Assembly: GCA_012719115.1 (NCBI GenBank)
Contig: JAAYAZ010000095.1
Coordinates: 1-15,054, forward strand
Reading direction: 5' to 3'
DNA from: Dehalococcoidales bacterium
GTDB lineage: Bacteria > Chloroflexota > Dehalococcoidia > Dehalococcoidales > UBA5627
Length of the DNA stretch: 15,054 nt
Shown: in pieces, positions 7,785 to 13,422 of the stretch
Layout: every line of letters begins with the position of its first letter
How positions within the stretch are numbered: the stretch's first letter is position 1
Translations under genes and position numbers: made by a program
Notes under the pieces: generated by a model
What the model was told of the DNA's origin: nothing
Databases searched by the model: none
The model's input: the letters and a program-made list of their open reading frames with translations, nothing else

Positions 7785-7813
7785 ATTCTATGCTCTTGTT
7801 TTCAGACTGTCAA
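7785..7813 (-). promoter_or_regulatory. sigma-70-type promoter of trkA-trkH
   Basis: On the minus strand a perfect TTGACA (7813-7808) and TAGAAT (7790-7785) are spaced 17 bp apart. The predicted start lies near 7778, giving a leader of about 60 nt before the GTG start codon. Confidence 0.65.
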
Positions 7814-7847
7814 TAGGGTGAAAAAATATCTCAGTCAAAAAAACGGG

Positions 7848-7877
7848 TTGACAACATTTTCCGGTCGGTTCTTTAAA
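7848..7877 (+). promoter_or_regulatory. upstream candidate promoter of phoU-pit
   Basis: A perfect TTGACA (7848-7853) is followed 18 bp later by TTTAAA (7872-7877). A perfect TATAAT also occurs at 7880-7885 but is 26 bp from this -35. If used, the leader would exceed 200 nt. Confidence 0.35.
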
Positions 7878-7943
7878 CTTATAATCAGTTGAACAAATAC
7901 TGTTTTCGGGAGGAAATATTTTCATAATTCAGTTGTATTATTA

Positions 7944-7972
7944 TTGACATTGATATTATATTTTTATAAACT
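7944..7972 (+). promoter_or_regulatory. proximal promoter of phoU-pit
   Basis: A perfect TTGACA (7944-7949) and TAAACT (7967-7972) are spaced 17 bp apart in an AT-rich setting. The predicted start near 7979 gives a leader of about 108 nt. The 18-bp segment at 7919-7936 just upstream matches the E. coli Pho-box pattern at about 13 of 18 positions by eye. Confidence 0.55.
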
Positions 7973-8086
7973 CTATGATGAGAAGAAGTTGGTAATATAA
8001 TTAAAATCCAGTATTAAGAGTTTAATCGTTTCGAAAGCAATGGGGAATTAAACCGGGGTGAAGATACTGGTGAAAGAGGTCTATAC

Positions 8087-8716
8087 TTGGGGAAGATGTC
8101 ATTTATACCTCGCGAAAACAAATTTTTTGAGCTTTTTACACAAAGTGCCTCCAATATGTCAAAGACCGCCCGGGCTTTGGAGGATTTACTGAAAAACTGG
8201 GAAAATATAGACATTAAAGTAGCCTACATTACCGAATTGGAACACGAAGGCGATTCTTTGACCCATCAGGTTGCCGCTATGTTATACCGCACTTTTGTTA
8301 CTCCTTTCGACCGCGAAGATATAGCTCAGCTTTCGCATGTAATGGATGATGTTACCGATTTTATCCATGCCACCGCAGAGTCAATCTACATATATAAAGT
8401 GGAAGCCACTACACAGCGAGCCAACGAACTGGCTGAAATAATCGTTCAGGCGGCTGCTGAAATAGAAAAAGCGGTTAAGTGCCTTGGTAATCGCTCCGAT
8501 TTAAAAAAGGTCGTCGAGCATTGTGTCGAGATTAATCGTCTTGAGAATAAAGCCGATGCCGTTTACCGGGCAGCGCTGGGAGAATTATTTGATGACAGCA
8601 AGGACACCAAATACATAATAAAGTGGCGTGAAATATATGACCACATGGAAACTGCCACCGACCGTTGCGAAGATGTTGCCAATGTGCTTGAAGGTGTAGC
8701 TCTGAAGAATGCCTGA
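8087..8716 (+). CDS. PhoU-like DUF47 protein, partner of PiT permease
   Basis: Cytoplasmic helical-bundle protein of the DUF47 (PhoU_div) family, which accompanies PiT-type phosphate permeases and probably controls them. The 209-residue protein is almost all alpha-helical. It starts with the family hallmark SFIPRENKFFELF. Acidic clusters match PhoU metal-binding motifs: ELEHEGD (about 50-56), HVMDDVTDF (83-91), NRLENKAD (about 150-157) and the C-terminal DRCEDVANVLEG (191-202). I chose the TTG at 8087 because AAAGAGGT (8073-8080) is 6 nt upstream; the ATG at 8096 is the alternative and has poor spacing. The stop overlaps the pit start by 8 nt, showing tight coupling. Confidence 0.93.
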   Translation: MGKMSFIPRENKFFELFTQSASNMSKTARALEDLLKNWENIDIKVAYITELEHEGDSLTHQVAAMLYRTFVTPFDREDIAQLSHVMDDVTDFIHATAESIYIYKVEATTQRANELAEIIVQAAAEIEKAVKCLGNRSDLKKVVEHCVEINRLENKADAVYRAALGELFDDSKDTKYIIKWREIYDHMETATDRCEDVANVLEGVALKNA

Positions 8717-9707
8717 TCCATCTATTATTATACTGATTCTGATTATAATATTGGCTCTCTGTTTTGGACTGGTAAACGGTTTCAACGATGCAGCCAATGC
8801 TATTGCCACCTCTATCGGCTCAAGGGCTTTGTCTCCCAGACAGGCTTTAATTATTGCAACTTGTTTCGAGATGCTGGGTGCGGCTACCGGTACGGCAGTC
8901 GCTCAAACAGTCGGAAAGGGCGTGCTGATTCCGGAAGCAATTTCCTATCAAACAATAATTGCGGCTTTGGGTGCGGTAATTATCTGGACGGGAACAGCCA
9001 CTTTTTTTGGATTACCTGTCAGTTTAACTCACGGTTTCATAGCTGCACTGGCAGCTGCGGGAGTGGCTGCGGCGGGGACAGGTGCGGTCAACTGGGCGGT
9101 AATCGGCAGGATTATGTCGGCGGTAGTCACAGCTCCGGTGCTCGGTTTTATCGGCGGTTTTATTCTGATGATAATTGTATTTTGGCTTTTCCGAAAATGC
9201 CTGCCATCCAGAATGCGTACACTTTTCAGTAGGCTGCAAATACCGTCTACCGCTTTTATAGCTTACAGTCATGGTAAGAATGACGGTCAGATGCCGATCG
9301 GTATTATAACGATGGCACTTATTATTTACACCGGTCAAACTGATATGTGGGACAGTATTCCATGGTGGATAATAATAGCGTCGGCTCTTTCTATCAGTTT
9401 AGGTATGGCTGTAGGCGGCTGGCGTGTAATTAAGACACTCGGTATGCGGGTTACCACACTGCGCCCCGAACATGCCTTTGTGGCACAAACGGCTGCAGCT
9501 TCTGTAATCGAGGGAGCTTCTCAATTAGGAATACCCATCAGCACGACACATTGTATAAGCAGCTCTGTAATGGGAGTCGGAGCTACCCGACGTCTCTCGG
9601 CGGTGCGCTGGGGGGTTGCCGGTAATATGGTGTCGGCATGGATAATTACATTTCCGGTGTGCGGTATCCTGGGGTACGGGATTTCGTGGCTTTTGGGATT
9701 GTTTTAA
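8709..9707 (+). CDS. pit: PiT-family inorganic phosphate transporter
   Basis: Inner-membrane phosphate permease of the PiT family, 332 residues, similar in length to the compact bacterial and archaeal forms. It has the duplicated PiT signatures: GFNDAANA (24-31) with LPVSLTHG (102-109) in the first half, and HGKNDGQ (188-194) with GIPISTTH (274-281) in the second. About ten hydrophobic segments are visible. The central cytoplasmic loop (about 162-178) is short, unlike the long loop of E. coli PitA. It overlaps the PhoU-like gene by 8 nt. It converges with gmk, leaving only 6 bp between stop codons and no clear terminator. The substrate is most likely a metal-phosphate complex taken up with H+ or Na+; this is family knowledge, and which ion is used cannot be read from the sequence. 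Confidence 0.96.
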   Translation: MPDPSIIILILIIILALCFGLVNGFNDAANAIATSIGSRALSPRQALIIATCFEMLGAATGTAVAQTVGKGVLIPEAISYQTIIAALGAVIIWTGTATFFGLPVSLTHGFIAALAAAGVAAAGTGAVNWAVIGRIMSAVVTAPVLGFIGGFILMIIVFWLFRKCLPSRMRTLFSRLQIPSTAFIAYSHGKNDGQMPIGIITMALIIYTGQTDMWDSIPWWIIIASALSISLGMAVGGWRVIKTLGMRVTTLRPEHAFVAQTAAASVIEGASQLGIPISTTHCISSSVMGVGATRRLSAVRWGVAGNMVSAWIITFPVCGILGYGISWLLGLF

Positions 9708-9713
9708 CAATAT

Positions 9714-10349
9714 CTAGAGGCTATATTCTCTGGGGATAACGCGCATCTTCTCAGCGCTTATTATCGCTTTAATTTCATCTACAACGCGGTCTATTTGGCC
9801 GTGTTCATTGACAGCTACATAATCGAACATATCGATTCTGGTCATTTCTTCCTTTACCGTCTCGATTCGCAGCTTGAGGTTTTGCTCTGATTCGGTGTTG
9901 CGCATCGTTAATCGGTCGATCAGTTCCTGTAATTTAAGCGGCGCTAAAAATATAAAAATCGCTTGGGGCAGGATATTTTTTATAGTGGCGGCGCCTTGAA
10001 CATCGATTTTAATAATGGTATCTTTGCCTGAGGCGAGCGCTTCTCTGACAGCCTGCTTGGGAACGCCGTAGAAGTTTCCGTAAACATTAGCCCATTCCAG
10101 CAGTTCGTTATCGTCAATCAACGTCTGAAATTGCTCTTTGGTGACAAAATTATAATCTACGCCGTCTTTTTCCCTGGGGCGTTTGGCGCGTGTTGTCATA
10201 GTGGTAATATGAGCAATCGGGAAGTTGGCCTTTTTCAGTCTGTTTAAAACGGCATCCTTACCGGCGCCTGACGGGCCTGAAAGAACAAGCAACAGGGGTT
10301 TTTTCTCCCTGTTCCACAAAAACTCGTTATTAGAGCTTGATTTTGTCAT
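9714..10349 (-). CDS. gmk: Guanylate kinase
   Basis: Phosphorylates GMP to GDP with ATP in guanine nucleotide synthesis and salvage. The 211-residue protein has a P-loop GPSGAGKD (25-32), the GMP-binding segment [15 protein letters not shown] (52-66), the core motif YGNFYGVPK (90-98) and DVQGA (116-120). The P-loop has Asp after the Lys where most Gmk proteins have Ser or Thr. I chose the ATG at 10349 because GGAG lies 7 nt upstream and the N-terminus then fits the family; a longer reading frame reaching 10421 would run through the remA coding region. The gene overlaps the end of remA by 20 nt, so the two are translationally coupled. remA-gmk is a conserved pair in Firmicutes and related phyla. 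Confidence 0.96.
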   Translation of the reverse strand: MTKSSSNNEFLWNREKKPLLLVLSGPSGAGKDAVLNRLKKANFPIAHITTMTTRAKRPREKDGVDYNFVTKEQFQTLIDDNELLEWANVYGNFYGVPKQAVREALASGKDTIIKIDVQGAATIKNILPQAIFIFLAPLKLQELIDRLTMRNTESEQNLKLRIETVKEEMTRIDMFDYVAVNEHGQIDRVVDEIKAIISAEKMRVIPREYSL

Positions 10350-10623
10350 CACCCAGCTCCGGTTTGATAACTGTGCCGCCGCGCAATATTTGGAATCTGC
10401 CGGTGATTGTCTCGGGGGCAAGTGCTGCCAGCACGATATGCCCGCTATCGGTAAAGATTACCGCTTTGGTGCGTCTGCCGCTGGTCATATCGATTAGTTG
10501 ACCCTTATTGCGTGCTTCTTGAATAATACGTTTGGTAGGGGCGGAGTTGGGGGACGCGATGGCAATAACTCTGTTCATTGCCAGTATGTTGCCGAAACCG
10601 ATATGAACCAATTCTCCGAACAT
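10330..10623 (-). CDS. remA: RemA/DUF370 family DNA-binding regulator
   Basis: Small regulator of the RemA (YlzA, DUF370) family, which in Bacillus subtilis binds DNA as an oligomeric ring and activates biofilm matrix and osmoprotectant genes. The 97-residue protein shows the family pattern: [22 protein letters not shown] at the N-terminus and the conserved core [20 protein letters not shown] (48-67) followed by PETITGRF. The basic pair RR (50-51) belongs to the DNA-binding surface. GAGGGG lies 6 nt before the ATG. It is the first gene of an operon with gmk. The target genes here are unknown. Its placement upstream of gmk is conserved, so the assignment does not rest on sequence alone. Confidence 0.95.
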   Translation of the reverse strand: MFGELVHIGFGNILAMNRVIAIASPNSAPTKRIIQEARNKGQLIDMTSGRRTKAVIFTDSGHIVLAALAPETITGRFQILRGGTVIKPELGDDKIKL

Positions 10624-10641
10624 GTTTTTCCCCTCTATATA

Positions 10642-10647
10642 ATTATA
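10642..10647 (-). promoter_or_regulatory. -10 box of the remA-gmk promoter
   Basis: On the minus strand a perfect TATAAT (10647-10642) lies 18 nt before the remA ATG. The predicted start near 10635 would leave a leader of about 12 nt, just enough to hold GAGGGG. The -35 is poor (TTTAAT at 17 bp). TTGAAA 16 bp upstream of TATATA is an alternative pairing, so the exact promoter is uncertain. Confidence 0.4.
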
Positions 10648-10799
10648 CGTAAACCCTTTTCAAGATTAAAACGAATAAACTATATCTTACCCTTTTAGAA
10701 TATTTCTGGCAATAGCAATGAGGATTTTAGGAACAGAAACCGTTATAATGATTGAAATAATATGTTTTATTTATACCCGTCTTATCGCATGGCATTGAG

Positions 10800-10820
10800 A
10801 CTCTTCGCTGCGCTCAGAGT
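10800..10820. repeat. short palindromic repeat, ACTCT...AGAGT type
   Basis: ACTCT and AGAGT enclose TCGCTGCGCTC, giving a hairpin-forming unit. Its layout (5-bp stem, TCG...GCTC interior) matches the TCCT/AGGA units at 10848 and 10985, so all three look like members of one dispersed intergenic repeat class. Confidence 0.6.
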
Positions 10821-10847
10821 GACAAAAGAACTAAAAAGCCGTTCGTG

Positions 10848-10866
10848 TCCTTCGACAAGCTCAGGA
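10848..10866. repeat. palindromic repeat unit, copy 1 (TCCTTCGACAAGCTCAGGA)
   Basis: This 19-mer matches the copy at 10985-11003 at 18 of 19 positions. It is a partial palindrome with TCCT/AGGA ends. Closely similar sequences are familiar intergenic repeats in many environmental bacterial genomes. Confidence 0.75.
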
Positions 10867-10905
10867 TGCGCGGATAATAATAGATGGATACGTGCCGAAT
10901 GTTGA

Positions 10906-10942
10906 GTTCCGTAAAACGGAACAAAATCCCGATTTATCGGGG
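10906..10942. repeat. paired hairpins
   Basis: GTTCCGT/ACGGAAC (10906-10912, 10916-10922) forms a 7-bp stem with a 3-nt loop. CCCGAT/ATCGGG (10928-10933, 10936-10941) follows 5 nt later. GTTCC at 10906 could also pair with GGAAC at 10941-10945, closing both into a larger structure. Confidence 0.5.
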
Positions 10943-10969
10943 AACTATAACGGCGGCGAATATTAAACC

Positions 10970-11016
10970 AGATTTCCGTTAAAATCCTTCGACACGCTCA
11001 GGACGAGCGGAAATCT
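10970..11016. repeat. palindromic repeat unit, copy 2, inside a 9-bp inverted repeat
   Basis: AGATTTCCG (10970-10978) and CGGAAATCT (11008-11016) form a perfect 9-bp stem. The enclosed segment holds the second 19-mer unit (10985-11003), with one base different from copy 1 (C for A at unit position 11). The enclosing stem makes this a complete element rather than a chance match. Confidence 0.65.
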
Positions 11017-11072
11017 TATTTCCCTGTTACCATATATACCGATATGTCGGGATTCGTGAAAACTCAGGATGT

Positions 11073-11095
11073 CAATAAGTCCAGTGAACTTATTG
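11073..11095. repeat. 8-bp stem hairpin downstream of ychF
   Basis: CAATAAGT (11073-11080) and ACTTATTG (11088-11095) form a perfect 8-bp stem with a 7-nt loop. CAGGA (11065-11069) and TCCTG (11104-11108) could close an outer stem. No U-tract follows on either strand, so it is not a standard terminator, although it may protect the ychF mRNA 3' end. Confidence 0.5.
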
Positions 11096-11144
11096 GAGTA
11101 CTTTCCTGTCGAATGATGTCTATAGCGTATAAAAAATCTAATCT

Positions 11145-12248
11145 CTACACGTTGAACAGGAAATTGATGACATCTCCGTCTTTTACAATATAGGTCTTGC
11201 CTTCCAGCCTTAACAGCCCGCGTTTTTTGCCTTCCGCCAAACTGCCGCAATTTATCAGGTCTTCGTAGCTGATGATTTCAGCCCGTATGAAGCCTCTTTC
11301 AATATCGGAATGTATTTTGCCCGCCGCTTTCTGTGCAACCGTACCGTCGGTAATCGGCCAGGCGCGGCACTCATCGGCGCCGGCTGTTAAGAAGGATATC
11401 AGTCCGAGCAGGGCATAGGATTGCTTGATAACCCGGTCCAGCCCCGGCTCCGTAAGCCCGAAATCGCTGCGGAAAGATGCCGCCGATTCCTCATCGTCCA
11501 GCTGTGCCAGTTCCATCTCGAGGTTCCCGCAGAAAGCTATAACATGATGGTTGGCGGTACCGAATTTATCGTTCATCTCTTGCTCTATTTTACCGGTATC
11601 TGTCAACTGGGATTCCCCGATATTAACGATGGTTAAAAGCGGTTTGGCGCTCAAGAACTGGTAACCGGTAATCAGTTTTTCCTCTTCTTCAGTCAGATTC
11701 TGCTCTCTTATGGGGATATCATTTTCCAGGTCCGTCTTAATTTTTGCCAGTAAATCCTGCTCATTTTTATACTGCTGTCTTTCGTCTGCCTTGGCGCTTT
11801 TTAAGGAGTTGGCAATCCTTTCCATTCTTCTTTCCATAATGGTGAGGTCGGAAAAACTCAGTTCCATATTCATATTATCGATATCCCTGGAGGGGTCTAT
11901 AGTGCCGGAGGGGTGTGCGACGCTTTCATCGGAAAAAGAGCGCACTACATTTATCAGGGCATCGACATTACTGAGCTGTGTCAGCAGTTCTCCGCTTATC
12001 GATGAATCTTTTCCTATTCCTTTAATCGATGCGCCGATATCCAGATACTTGATTTCGGCAGGGACTATTTTTTTTGGTTTGAACATCTCGGCAAGCTTAT
12101 TTAGGCGGGCGTCCGGTACTTTGGATATGCCGATATGAGGAGCTTTCGGGGCTTGCATGCCGGTAGCGGCATTTCCTTTTGTCAAAGCATTGAAAACGGT
12201 TGTTCTGCCGCTTTCCGGTAATCCTATAATTCCGATACCTACACTCAT
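11145..12248 (-). CDS. ychF: YchF/Obg-like NTPase family protein with altered nucleotide-binding motifs
   Basis: The 367-residue protein has YchF architecture: N-terminal P-loop domain, a coiled-coil-like helical insert (about 120-195), and a C-terminal TGS/DUF933 domain (about 280-367) that is well conserved, with FLTAGADECRAW, KAAGKIHSDIERGFIRAE and LEGKTYIVKDGDV. Normal YchF binds ATP and associates with ribosomes. Here Walker A is GLPESGRTT (9-17), with Arg where the catalytic Lys is expected. The DxxG motif reads DIGA (70-73), and the specificity motif, usually NVDE, is NIGE (209-212). Nucleotide hydrolysis may be lost or changed, so the gene symbol denotes family only. A GAGGAG lies about 14 nt before the ATG, which is long spacing. 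The gene follows the small HEAT-like gene by 71 nt. Confidence 0.88.
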   Translation of the reverse strand: MSVGIGIIGLPESGRTTVFNALTKGNAATGMQAPKAPHIGISKVPDARLNKLAEMFKPKKIVPAEIKYLDIGASIKGIGKDSSISGELLTQLSNVDALINVVRSFSDESVAHPSGTIDPSRDIDNMNMELSFSDLTIMERRMERIANSLKSAKADERQQYKNEQDLLAKIKTDLENDIPIREQNLTEEEEKLITGYQFLSAKPLLTIVNIGESQLTDTGKIEQEMNDKFGTANHHVIAFCGNLEMELAQLDDEESAASFRSDFGLTEPGLDRVIKQSYALLGLISFLTAGADECRAWPITDGTVAQKAAGKIHSDIERGFIRAEIISYEDLINCGSLAEGKKRGLLRLEGKTYIVKDGDVINFLFNV

Positions 12249-12319
12249 ATTAAAATCAATATCTCCTCTGCTTTCGTCTATGCGAATCTAAACCCCGATG
12301 TTATATTTACAAATATATT

Positions 12320-12541
12320 CTAATCTCTTTTTATAATATTCTTAGCGTATTTAAGCGCCAGCTCCCTGTCCTTGACGGTCAGGTTCTTGTTGGCGGCCAG
12401 GTCCAGGAGTGCCAGGAGCGCTTCGTGATTGCCGATATTGGCAACGGATTGAACAGCTTCGTGCCTGATTTTTTCCGTTAGATCCATGTCAGCCGCAAGC
12501 CCGCATAATTTTTGCAGTTCACTGTTGATCTGTTCTGACAT
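12320..12541 (-). CDS. small HEAT-repeat-like protein, 73 aa
   Basis: A 73-residue helical protein; I do not recognise a named family. Residues about 17-70 form two to three helices with HEAT-like spacing: KIRHEAVQSVANIG, HEALLALLDLAANK and VKDRELALKYAKNII. HEAT repeats generally mediate protein binding, so it may be a small adaptor, but no partner is evident. I chose the ATG at 12541 because AGGAG lies 7 nt upstream; a longer frame starting at 12577 would run through that Shine-Dalgarno. A good promoter lies 61-89 nt upstream. ychF follows 71 nt downstream on the same strand, so the two may be co-transcribed. Confidence 0.85.
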   Translation of the reverse strand: MSEQINSELQKLCGLAADMDLTEKIRHEAVQSVANIGNHEALLALLDLAANKNLTVKDRELALKYAKNIIKRD

Positions 12542-12601
12542 TTTTAATCTCCTTTTCCCCGGTTCAAATATCTTCAAAGCGGAGGATTATCGCTCTGCAT
12601 A

Positions 12602-12630
12602 ATTCTACCCTATGGTATAGCGTACTGCAA
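12602..12630 (-). promoter_or_regulatory. sigma-70-type promoter of the HEAT-like gene (and possibly ychF)
   Basis: On the minus strand TTGCAG (12630-12625) and TAGAAT (12607-12602) are spaced 17 bp apart. The predicted start near 12595 gives a leader of about 54 nt. Confidence 0.55.
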
Positions 12631-12725
12631 CAGAAGGATTAAAGAATAAATATCAAAAAAGCAACAGGGCTTGTATTTAAAAAGGAATTTAACAAAAACA
12701 GGTTGAGAGCAGGTAGTCGTAAGTG

Positions 12726-12753
12726 TTGACAATATTTTAAAAATGGATAAAAT
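12726..12753 (+). promoter_or_regulatory. sigma-70-type promoter of the 12912 gene
   Basis: A perfect TTGACA (12726-12731) and TAAAAT (12748-12753) are spaced 16 bp apart. The leader would be about 150 nt. A second candidate is an extended -10, TGGTATTAT (12805-12813), with no good -35. The 334-bp gap 12578-12911 holds these promoters and the divergent one at 12602-12630, and no credible gene. Confidence 0.55.
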
Positions 12754-12911
12754 AGTTAACAGAAAGATAATATCATGTTTAAGGCAGTAATTAACGGCAA
12801 ATTGTGGTATTATTCTAGTGGAGCAATGTCTTTTAGCCACTCAAAAAGTAGTAAATGCGTACCTTTATGATTATTTGAAATGAGATAAAAATTTAAAAGG
12901 AGGATATAAGT

Positions 12912-13190
12912 ATGTATCAAGTTTCGGTTAACAACCCGGAAAAAAAGGTTAAAAAAGGTGAATATCTGAAGTTTACTATTGCCAATTTCCCCCCTAATAC
13001 CGCCCTCGATTACAACATCGTACAACACAATGAATATAAATCTCTCGGATTGGGCAGTGTAACGTCAGATGCCAATGGTGGAGGCACATTTGCCACCCAG
13101 TTAAACAACAATCCCGGAAAATACAGCATAACCGTAAGGAATTATACTTATGGTTCGGCAAAAGATGATTTTGTTATAGTAGAGGAATAG
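12912..13190 (+). CDS. hypothetical beta-rich, Ig-like domain protein, 92 aa
   Basis: I do not recognise the family. The 92-residue product has no signal peptide, membrane segment or cysteine. It appears to be a single beta-sandwich: VSVNNPEKKVKKGEYLKFTI near the N-terminus, a Gly/Asn-rich turn DANGGG (55-60), and a final pair of strands with PGKYSITVRNYTYGSAKDDF, a pattern common to bacterial Ig-like domains of surface or phage proteins. The translation signals are the strongest in the window (AGGAGGA, 7 nt before the ATG). A consensus-like promoter lies upstream and two hairpins follow. That suggests a well-expressed protein. Standing alone without a secretion signal is unusual for this kind of domain. 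It could be cytoplasmic, exported by an unknown route, or a relic of a larger protein. Confidence 0.82.
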   Translation: MYQVSVNNPEKKVKKGEYLKFTIANFPPNTALDYNIVQHNEYKSLGLGSVTSDANGGGTFATQLNNNPGKYSITVRNYTYGSAKDDFVIVEE

Positions 13191-13229
13191 CAGAGAAATA
13201 TTTAGCCACATATTAATAAGAAATTAAGC

Positions 13230-13249
13230 GGTGATATTTAATTATCACC
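13230..13249. repeat. hairpin downstream of the 12912 gene
   Basis: GGTGATA (13230-13236) and TATCACC (13243-13249) form a perfect 7-bp stem with a 6-nt loop. It is followed by an A-run rather than a T-run on the plus strand, so it is not a standard terminator for the upstream gene. Confidence 0.5.
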
Positions 13250-13265
13250 ATAAAAAAAGATAAAC

Positions 13266-13308
13266 AAGGCAGCTAATCCGCATTATCGAATTGGCTGCCT
13301 TTAATATT
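13266..13308 (+). terminator. probable terminator of the 12912 gene
   Basis: AAGGCAGCTAAT (13266-13277) and ATTGGCTGCCTT (13290-13301) form a 12-bp stem with one wobble pair and a 12-nt loop, followed by TAATATT. The U-tract is interrupted, but the stem is long and this lies between the 12912 gene and holA. Confidence 0.5.
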
Positions 13309-13404
13309 GCCGGTTTTTTCACCACACTTTCAAACTTCAATCCAAATCATACTCCACTTTGGTAATTTGATATCGGGGAGCAATTATTACTCGTTCCCGT
13401 GTTA

Positions 13405-13413
13405 TGCTAAAAT
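13405..13413 (+). promoter_or_regulatory. extended -10 promoter of holA
   Basis: TGCTAAAAT matches the extended -10 pattern TGnTATAAT at all but one position; an overlapping TGTTATGCT (13400-13408) is a second option. No good -35 is present, as is common with extended -10 promoters. The predicted start is within a few bases of the holA ATG at 13423. Confidence 0.45.
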
Positions 13414-13422
13414 GGTTGGGTA

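Larger units (their letters stand above)
7719..8086. promoter_or_regulatory. divergent regulatory region between trkA-trkH and phoU-pit
   Basis: This 368-bp gap has no convincing gene. It holds one minus-strand promoter (7785-7813) and two plus-strand candidates (7848-7877 and 7944-7972). A partial Pho-box-like sequence lies at 7919-7936. The plus-strand leader contains an inverted repeat GTTTAAT/ATTAAAC (8020-8026 and 8047-8053) enclosing the palindrome TTTCGAAA (8029-8036). A GGGAGG at 7908-7913 has no start codon at a suitable distance. Confidence 0.5.
10624..11144. other. 521-bp gene-free region between remA and ychF
   Basis: No credible coding region was found on either strand. The part next to remA (10624-10740) is AT-rich and holds its promoter. 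The rest (about 10790-11108) is a cluster of short inverted repeats described separately. A run of six T on the minus strand just after the ychF stop is not preceded by a convincing hairpin. Confidence 0.7.

Noticed and set aside
9698..9735. Bidirectional terminator between pit and gmk
   Set aside because: Only 4-5 bp stems are present, without a clear U-tract on either strand.
10350..10421. Longer N-terminus of Gmk starting at 10421
   Set aside because: The extra 24 residues come from the out-of-frame end of remA; the ATG at 10349 has a good Shine-Dalgarno and the expected N-terminus.
10963..11250. 95-residue minus-strand frame over the repeat cluster and ychF end
   Set aside because: It overlaps the conserved ychF C-terminus in another frame, and the remainder is repeat DNA.
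12827..12871. 14-codon upstream frame (MSFSHSK...) in the leader of the 12912 gene
   Set aside because: GGAG lies only 2 nt before its ATG and the peptide has no attenuator-like codon run; probably chance.
12610..13028. Two minus-strand frames (12610-12840, 12810-13028)
   Set aside because: AT-rich, low-complexity, overlapping promoters and the antisense of the 12912 gene; no ribosome binding site.
13230..13260. Hairpin plus A-run as a terminator
   Set aside because: On the plus strand the run is A, not T; on the minus strand the T-run precedes the stem rather than following it.
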